Both the position numbers and the translations under genes were made by a program. From contig JABIQT010000978.1 in NCBI GenBank assembly GCA_018667995.1, positions 1-20,118 on the forward strand: DNA of 20,118 nt. The letters run 5' to 3'. Positions 15,813 to 20,118 of the stretch are shown piece by piece. This DNA comes from Candidatus Latescibacterota bacterium. Lineage in GTDB: Bacteria; JAAXHH01; JABIQT01. Below the pieces are notes generated by a model. It worked only from the letters and a program-made list of their open reading frames with translations, had not been told where the DNA came from and ran no database searches. The first letter of the stretch is position 1. Each line of letters opens with the position of its first letter.

Positions 15813-15841
15813 ATAATACGAACGATCGTTCGACAGTGCAA
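15813..15841 (-). promoter_or_regulatory. Promoter of the tetR gene
   Basis: On the minus strand, TTGCAC (15836-15841) and TATTAT (15813-15818) are separated by exactly 17 bases, close to the sigma-70-type consensus. The perfect palindrome fills the spacer. The tetR ATG is about 50 bases further on, with GAGGA in front of it. Confidence 0.6.
15819..15832. promoter_or_regulatory. Perfect 14-bp palindrome, primary TetR operator
   Basis: CGAACGATCGTTCG is its own reverse complement and abuts the -10 hexamer of the tetR promoter, within the -35/-10 spacer. This size and placement are usual for TetR-family autorepression. No gene diverges from the site: the next gene to the right is on the same strand. 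Confidence 0.7.
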
Positions 15842-16009
15842 GTTTGTTGATTCGAAGTACGTAGAAATCTCTCATAACACACCTACCCATCATCTGCCAA
15901 TTTCCCTGCCGCTTCGCTTCCGTCGGCGAAGAATGCTCTTACAGTCCATGTTGACTCAGATTAGCCCACGACAAATACCGAATAGAGCTACCTGTCATGT
16001 TCCGTGCGG

Positions 16010-16960
16010 TCATCCACGTTGGAATTCGATTGCTCGCCCAGTCTCTGACGATTCCTGAATAGCCAGGACCATGGCCAAGACATCGCGGGCATCGTGACCC
16101 GTTACTTTAGGTGGCGCTCCATCACGAACGCGAGCCACAAAGTGTTCCTGGATGGTTTCCCCCTGTACCGGGGTGACTACGGTCTCTTCGGCGTCACCAA
16201 TTCGTTGACGAATGGTTCCGTCACGTTCTACGATAATGACTCCTTCGCTACCTAAAACACCCATAGAGCTGTCGCTCATGCCTGGGGCCCAGCTGTCGTC
16301 GATTGCACCAATTCCCTGGGCAAAGACGAATTGAGCGTGTACGTGTTCGTCTGCTTGAATGCCGGGACGGACGCGGTCGACGCGACCGAACAGACGATGA
16401 ACATCCCCTCCGATCCAGCGCACCCAGTCTATATCGTGGCTGGCAAAATCAAGGGCAACGCCACCGCTCTTAGATTGGTCCCCGTACCACCTATTCGCGG
16501 TGTCATAGGGCATGTATCGCCTCGTCCAGCAATTCACCAGGCGTCCAAGAACACCTGAAGCGTAGGTCTCCTGCATGATCTGGAAAGGGTGCGTGAATCG
16601 CAAAACATAACCTACCATCATGATCACGCCTGCTGCTTTTGCTGCCTGGACCATGGTGTCTGCTTCCGCGAGATTCAGCGCGATGGGCTTTTCGACGAAG
16701 ATGTGCTTGCCAGCGGCCGCGCATTCGAGGACGATTTCGGTGCGAGCAAATGGTGGCGTGCAGATCATAACACCGTCCACTTGCGGCAGTAGCTCGCGGA
16801 AATCAGTGTAACCTCGTGTATTCGTTTGCTCGGCCAGAGATCGTGACTTCTCAGGAATCTCATCAGCCACGCCCGCAAGTTGGACATCTTCCAATTTACT
16901 GATGATCTTGGCATGATGTCCTCCCATGCCGCCACAGCCTATTATCCCTATGTTTACCAT
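16010..16960 (-). CDS. Gfo/Idh/MocA family oxidoreductase (inositol dehydrogenase-like)
   Basis: This 316-residue NAD(P)-dependent dehydrogenase starts VNIGIIGCGGMGGHHAK, a Rossmann dinucleotide-binding motif. The signature FVEKPIALNLAEA (88-100) holds Glu90-Lys91-Pro92. GGVALDFASHDIDWVRWIGG (166-185) carries the conserved Asp and His (Asp171, His175, Asp178) that complete the active site of the inositol/sugar dehydrogenase branch. It differs strongly from the other family member in this window, so it is not a recent duplicate. The ATG at 16960 follows GAGAGGAG closely. It lies 47 bases after the Nudix gene on the same strand. Members act on myo-inositol, scyllo-inosose, glucose or sugar amines; the substrate here is unknown. 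Confidence 0.9.
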   Translation of the reverse strand: MVNIGIIGCGGMGGHHAKIISKLEDVQLAGVADEIPEKSRSLAEQTNTRGYTDFRELLPQVDGVMICTPPFARTEIVLECAAAGKHIFVEKPIALNLAEADTMVQAAKAAGVIMMVGYVLRFTHPFQIMQETYASGVLGRLVNCWTRRYMPYDTANRWYGDQSKSGGVALDFASHDIDWVRWIGGDVHRLFGRVDRVRPGIQADEHVHAQFVFAQGIGAIDDSWAPGMSDSSMGVLGSEGVIIVERDGTIRQRIGDAEETVVTPVQGETIQEHFVARVRDGAPPKVTGHDARDVLAMVLAIQESSETGRAIEFQRG

Positions 16961-17007
16961 ATGCTCCTCTCAATCAGATATCAGCACGGCGTCCAGGCTC
17001 CAAGCAA

Positions 17008-17478
17008 TCACCAGGCTCTCTGCTGGACTATTCTGTACGGCGCGTAGGTACAAGTCCGATACTGGACCGTCCCCTCGAATCCCATCAAGATCTCGAATCT
17101 ATCAAGATAGCCTTCATGAGATATGAGGGCTCGCGCCTGTTCCTCGGAGAACCAGCCCACTTCCAGACTTTCCGGACTCGTACGAAGTTTCCCTTCCAGG
17201 AAATGGCCCAAGAAGTCAAAAATCACCTTTGGTGGTTTCGAAAGGGATGTGGTAACTGAAGCCAGTCTGTCAACGGCACACCTTAATCCAGTCTCTTCGT
17301 GGACTTCCCGGATAACGGCCGCGTCGATCGATTCTCCTTCTTCTACCTGCCCGCCTGGGAATTCCCACCCGCGCTTTGGACTCCGAACAAGGAGTATAAG
17401 TCCGGCTTCATTGGTAACAAGGCAACCGGCAGCTACGATGTGTTGCGGATGCAAGTTGCTCTCTCCCCACGAAGGCAA
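17008..17478 (-). CDS. Nudix hydrolase
   Basis: The 156-residue protein contains a complete Nudix box at residues 43-65 (GQVEEGESIDAAVIREVHEETGL), matching every fixed position of the family consensus. The box binds a divalent metal and cleaves nucleoside diphosphates linked to another group. Flanking strands GLILLVRSPKRGWEFPGG and VGWFSEEQARALIS are typical. Specificity cannot be read from the sequence; housecleaning of oxidised nucleotides or cleavage of nucleotide sugars is possible. No in-frame ATG precedes the box: the best start is TTG at 17478, with only a weak GATGG upstream, and a stop lies about 9 codons further up. It sits between the DUF3604 gene and the second oxidoreductase gene, with gaps of 82 and 47 bases. 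Confidence 0.85.
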   Translation of the reverse strand: MPSWGESNLHPQHIVAAGCLVTNEAGLILLVRSPKRGWEFPGGQVEEGESIDAAVIREVHEETGLRCAVDRLASVTTSLSKPPKVIFDFLGHFLEGKLRTSPESLEVGWFSEEQARALISHEGYLDRFEILMGFEGTVQYRTCTYAPYRIVQQRAW

Positions 17479-17560
17479 TTTACCATCTTTGAACAGCGTT
17501 GATCATTCTCGACTTTGGGTCAATTATGTCTGGTGCAGCGTACTATAACGCTCGGACGTC

Positions 17561-19666
17561 TCAGTTGGTCACATAGATGGGACTTGTCCATGCCATGTGG
17601 CCGTCTTCTTGTGTGACGCGGATGTAGATGGGGTTGTCACCCGCGGCAAGATCATCGATCGGTACCGTAGCTGTGAATTTATGGGATGACGGTTGATCAG
17701 GTAATCGAAAAATACTGATCTGCTTGTTGATTCCGCCGTATTCGCGGAGAATGGGTTCGTATCCAATTTTGTTAACGTCGCAGCATAATCTTCCCTGAGT
17801 TGTGTTGACGGCAAGCGAGCCCCTGAGGCTGTCCAGTGTCAGAATGAATCCGGACAATCCACCTGTAGTAATGGATCGCCACGAAAGTTTCTGCGAACTT
17901 GTCTGAACCAACGGATTGTTCTGATTCCAGAAATTGACAGCGGTAACATCGGTGATCTCGGTGCCCTCTAATGTCAGGTCACCATCCCAAGTCACTGCAC
18001 GATCACGCCCCCTGACCTCCGCGCCTGCCCAGATGATCTTTAGTCTCTGTCCCAACTCCTGGTCGGTATATGGCCGTAGCGTCTTAAGATGCCTAATGCC
18101 GTTCATTACATCCACGCGCTCTACAGGACCCGTACCTGTCACGTCGATATGAAGCTTCAGGGCACTCCCGTTTGAACCCAACACATCGCCCATGGCAGCG
18201 ATGACACCATCCGAGCTTTTTAGACGCACATCCACCAGACTTCGGTTCCCTGTGGTGGCATAGCAGTGCCTTGCCTGCAGCGCTGACATCACCGATTCCC
18301 GTGTCAATTCCTCAGAGAGCACACACGTTAGCCCGCCATAGGATCCGAATTTGCTCGCGCCCGGATAGGATGCGCCCGGTCGTCCCTTGTGGCCATCGGA
18401 ATTTGCACAAATTCCCACGCGGTAACCCAGGCGAAAGGCATCCTGGGCTAACCACTCGAAGGTCCCCCACGCCGAATGGACCTCTACGTTCCATTCGAAC
18501 TCACGACTGTGCATAGCAAGGTCGGAATATCTACCGCCCACATGCGGGACCACGAAGGCGTGGCGTTGAGCACTTCCTACGCCCTTTTCTGACTTGAGAA
18601 ATGCGAACAGATCTTCAGCGGTTCGGGAATGAGGTCGCATTCCCACTTCCGCGGGAACCAGATCACCACAACTTCGGCTGATAGCCCTGCCCTCGGAGGC
18701 ATAGAAGACGTTCCGGTCCCCTCCCAGGGGTGTATTCCCACTCCACTCGTATCCCGGGAAGGTGACAAAGGAACCGGGAGCGTGGAAGGTAGCGGTAGTA
18801 TCGTTTATGGTTTGCCAGAATGATTCAGTAATCTGAAAGTCGTTGCCTTGGTGACCGGCAATATCTACCAGTGCAAAGTCGCGGGCAAAGCCAAAATAGG
18901 CCTCAACTGAGTTCGTACCAACGGTCTCCTCCGATTGGCCATGGAAATCGGCCCACCATCTGGTTTGTGCATCGTCAGAAACGTCAATAGGATTGCTCTT
19001 GGCTGTCAGCCCGCTCGCCGAGTCTGAGGCCTCGATTGTCTGGATACCCGCCTCGTCGAAGCCCGAATGTGTCAACCTATATGGTGGACCGGTGGGGTTA
19101 CCCCATCTATCCTCTGTCTTTATGTGGTAATCGAAGGTGGTACCTGTTGTTATATGCGACGGGGCGATACAAACCATCCGACTGGGTGGTCCAGCGACTA
19201 TCGCCATGGTCGGTGAGGTCTCGAGTTCCTTGAACTGATAGGTGGCAACAGGATCGACGAGTGTCTTGAACTCGAAGGACGTCTCGCAGAATGTCTGAGT
19301 CTGCCAACCTGGCGATCCACCAGTTCGGTCGCCGAATGTGATATGGATTTCTTCACCGGAATCTACAAAACCACCCATAACTTTTAGAAAAAGAGCCCGT
19401 CCCCAGGGGCGTGTATGACCTTTGGCATCCCACCTGGGATCCACTCGGCAATTTGCGGTAGTTGAGACGGCGCAGTAGTTTGGTGCACTCGGCTCGGAAA
19501 ACTGTGGCATTCCGAAGTCGCCTGCAAAACGGAAGACGATCTTCAAATATCCGGTGTCATCGATGGGATGGCCGGCTACGTAGGAATATCTTACCGTTAT
19601 GTTGGATCCGGCCACTACGGGGGTAACCTGATCGATGAGAGCTTGTCCCAGCTCGAACTCGGCCAT
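17561..19666 (-). CDS. DUF3604 domain protein, PHP-like metal-dependent enzyme
   Basis: This 701-residue protein matches the DUF3604 family. Residues 1-235 form a beta-rich N-terminal part. The catalytic-looking region then shows a series of metal-ligand motifs: WWADFHGQSEET (237-248, His242), DIAGHQGNDF (268-277, His272), FVVPHVGGR (371-379, His375), EVHSAWGTFEW (395-405) and ANSDGHKGRP (421-430, Asp424 and His426). This order of histidines and aspartates resembles PHP-type phosphoesterases. The C-terminal part (about 500-701) is again beta-rich. I see no signal peptide. The family has no established reaction that I can name; members often sit beside sulfatases and glycoside hydrolases. The ATG at 19666 has GGAGGA 13 bases upstream, rather far, and the upstream gene's stop is only 3 bases away, so translation may be coupled. 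Confidence 0.85.
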   Translation of the reverse strand: MAEFELGQALIDQVTPVVAGSNITVRYSYVAGHPIDDTGYLKIVFRFAGDFGMPQFSEPSAPNYCAVSTTANCRVDPRWDAKGHTRPWGRALFLKVMGGFVDSGEEIHITFGDRTGGSPGWQTQTFCETSFEFKTLVDPVATYQFKELETSPTMAIVAGPPSRMVCIAPSHITTGTTFDYHIKTEDRWGNPTGPPYRLTHSGFDEAGIQTIEASDSASGLTAKSNPIDVSDDAQTRWWADFHGQSEETVGTNSVEAYFGFARDFALVDIAGHQGNDFQITESFWQTINDTTATFHAPGSFVTFPGYEWSGNTPLGGDRNVFYASEGRAISRSCGDLVPAEVGMRPHSRTAEDLFAFLKSEKGVGSAQRHAFVVPHVGGRYSDLAMHSREFEWNVEVHSAWGTFEWLAQDAFRLGYRVGICANSDGHKGRPGASYPGASKFGSYGGLTCVLSEELTRESVMSALQARHCYATTGNRSLVDVRLKSSDGVIAAMGDVLGSNGSALKLHIDVTGTGPVERVDVMNGIRHLKTLRPYTDQELGQRLKIIWAGAEVRGRDRAVTWDGDLTLEGTEITDVTAVNFWNQNNPLVQTSSQKLSWRSITTGGLSGFILTLDSLRGSLAVNTTQGRLCCDVNKIGYEPILREYGGINKQISIFRLPDQPSSHKFTATVPIDDLAAGDNPIYIRVTQEDGHMAWTSPIYVTN

Positions 19667-19669
19667 AAT

Positions 19670-20118
19670 TCAGGAAAGGTCCTCCATATGTGCCGTCCCG
19701 ATCGCAAGATATTTGTGGACAAAAGGCGGACCGGTCCGAGTCGCGTACCAGATGCGCCAGGACCCATCAGGGTATCGGATCACAGACTGACTGGTCGTAT
19801 AGTGAGATTCCCAGGTGTTGGTCGGCTCTGGTTGAAATACAGGATTTTGCGGATTCTTAGTCCAGGCAATTCCGTCTGCACTTACAGCGAAACCCAATGC
19901 TGTTTTTTGTCTATCCTGCACCAAATAGCTGCCGTACCACATGAAGTAATGTTCCTGGTACTTCAGGACGGTGGGATAGAACAGACGGCCCGCTTCCCAG
20001 GGTTGATCAAGTTGAAGTACAGGTTCGTTGGATCGATCCCAAGCGAAGCCATCGCCGCTTTTACCGTACCTGACATACCACGGATCCTCCGCCACATCGA
20101 TATACCACAGCTTATAGC
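19670..20118 (-). CDS. Five-bladed beta-propeller glycosidase-like protein, C-terminal part
   Basis: The frame is open to the right edge (…YKLWYIDVAEDPWYVRYGKSG), so the gene starts outside the window; about 149 residues are visible. The repeated blade pattern, a hydrophobic strand with WYG/WYA followed by a Ser-x-Asp-Gly-x-x-Trp element, occurs at least three times (LWYIDV…KSGDGFAWDR, MWYGSYL…SADGIAWTK, IWYATRT). This is the pattern of GH43/GH62/GH130-type propellers, which hydrolyse or phosphorolyse arabino-, xylo- or mannosides; which family it is cannot be decided without the N-terminal catalytic half. Its stop is 3 bases before the DUF3604 gene, so the two form one transcript. The GTG at 20095 is internal and not a likely start. 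Confidence 0.7.
   Translation of the reverse strand, partial: YKLWYIDVAEDPWYVRYGKSGDGFAWDRSNEPVLQLDQPWEAGRLFYPTVLKYQEHYFMWYGSYLVQDRQKTALGFAVSADGIAWTKNPQNPVFQPEPTNTWESHYTTSQSVIRYPDGSWRIWYATRTGPPFVHKYLAIGTAHMEDLS

Noticed and set aside
1-20118. CRISPR, toxin-antitoxin, retron, phage or transposon content
   Set aside because: I saw no spaced direct repeats, transposase, integrase, reverse transcriptase, nuclease or toxin/antitoxin pair on either strand.

Overview
The window is about 20 kb of bacterial chromosome, densely packed, with genes on both strands and no gene-free stretch longer than 300 bases. I see no tRNA, rRNA, CRISPR array, transposase, phage gene or known defence system. The mixture of a System I cytochrome c maturation cluster, an ECF transporter T component, a DUF1207 protein, a periplasmic protein resembling the Bacteroidetes/Rhodothermota proteins often labelled 'asparagine synthetase B', two Gfo/Idh/MocA oxidoreductases, a heparinase-like protein and a DUF3604 protein suggests a Gram-negative, probably uncultured, heterotroph of the FCB group or a neighbouring phylum such as Latescibacterota. 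The phylum is inference; no phylogenetic marker in the window was tested.

Left part (1-4836), housekeeping. A + strand cytochrome c biogenesis run, ccmB (cut by the window edge), ccmC and a 52-codon ccmD, is followed by a TrmJ-type tRNA 2'-O-methyltransferase. This gene meets truA tail to tail with a 4-base overlap. truA is the second gene of a minus-strand ecfT-truA pair, a gene order known from ECF transporter operons but here without the ECF ATPase genes. An arginase gene diverges from ecfT.

Middle (5126-11457). On the minus strand a threonine synthase gene is followed after 10 bases by a secreted protein with a possible class I amidotransferase-like cysteine. Next, a Gfo/Idh/MocA oxidoreductase and a DUF1207 protein are joined by a TTGA stop/start overlap. 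An orphan oligopeptide/dipeptide-type substrate-binding lipoprotein is transcribed divergently from them.

Right part (11463-20118), all on the minus strand and apparently catabolic. In transcription order it holds a five-bladed-propeller glycosidase-like protein (cut by the right edge), a DUF3604 metal-dependent protein, a Nudix hydrolase, a second Gfo/Idh/MocA oxidoreductase, a TetR regulator with a clear autoregulatory promoter/operator, a heparinase II/III-like protein, a class 2 PyrD homologue, and a small SAM methyltransferase. The glycan-type genes plus the oxidoreductases suggest uptake and breakdown of modified sugars or polysaccharides.

The strongest observations are the TetR operator placed exactly in the 17-base spacer of its own promoter with a second copy 22 bp away, and the PyrD homologue in which most residues that contact orotate in E. 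coli PyrD are changed. I did not find a convincing entirely new multi-gene system.
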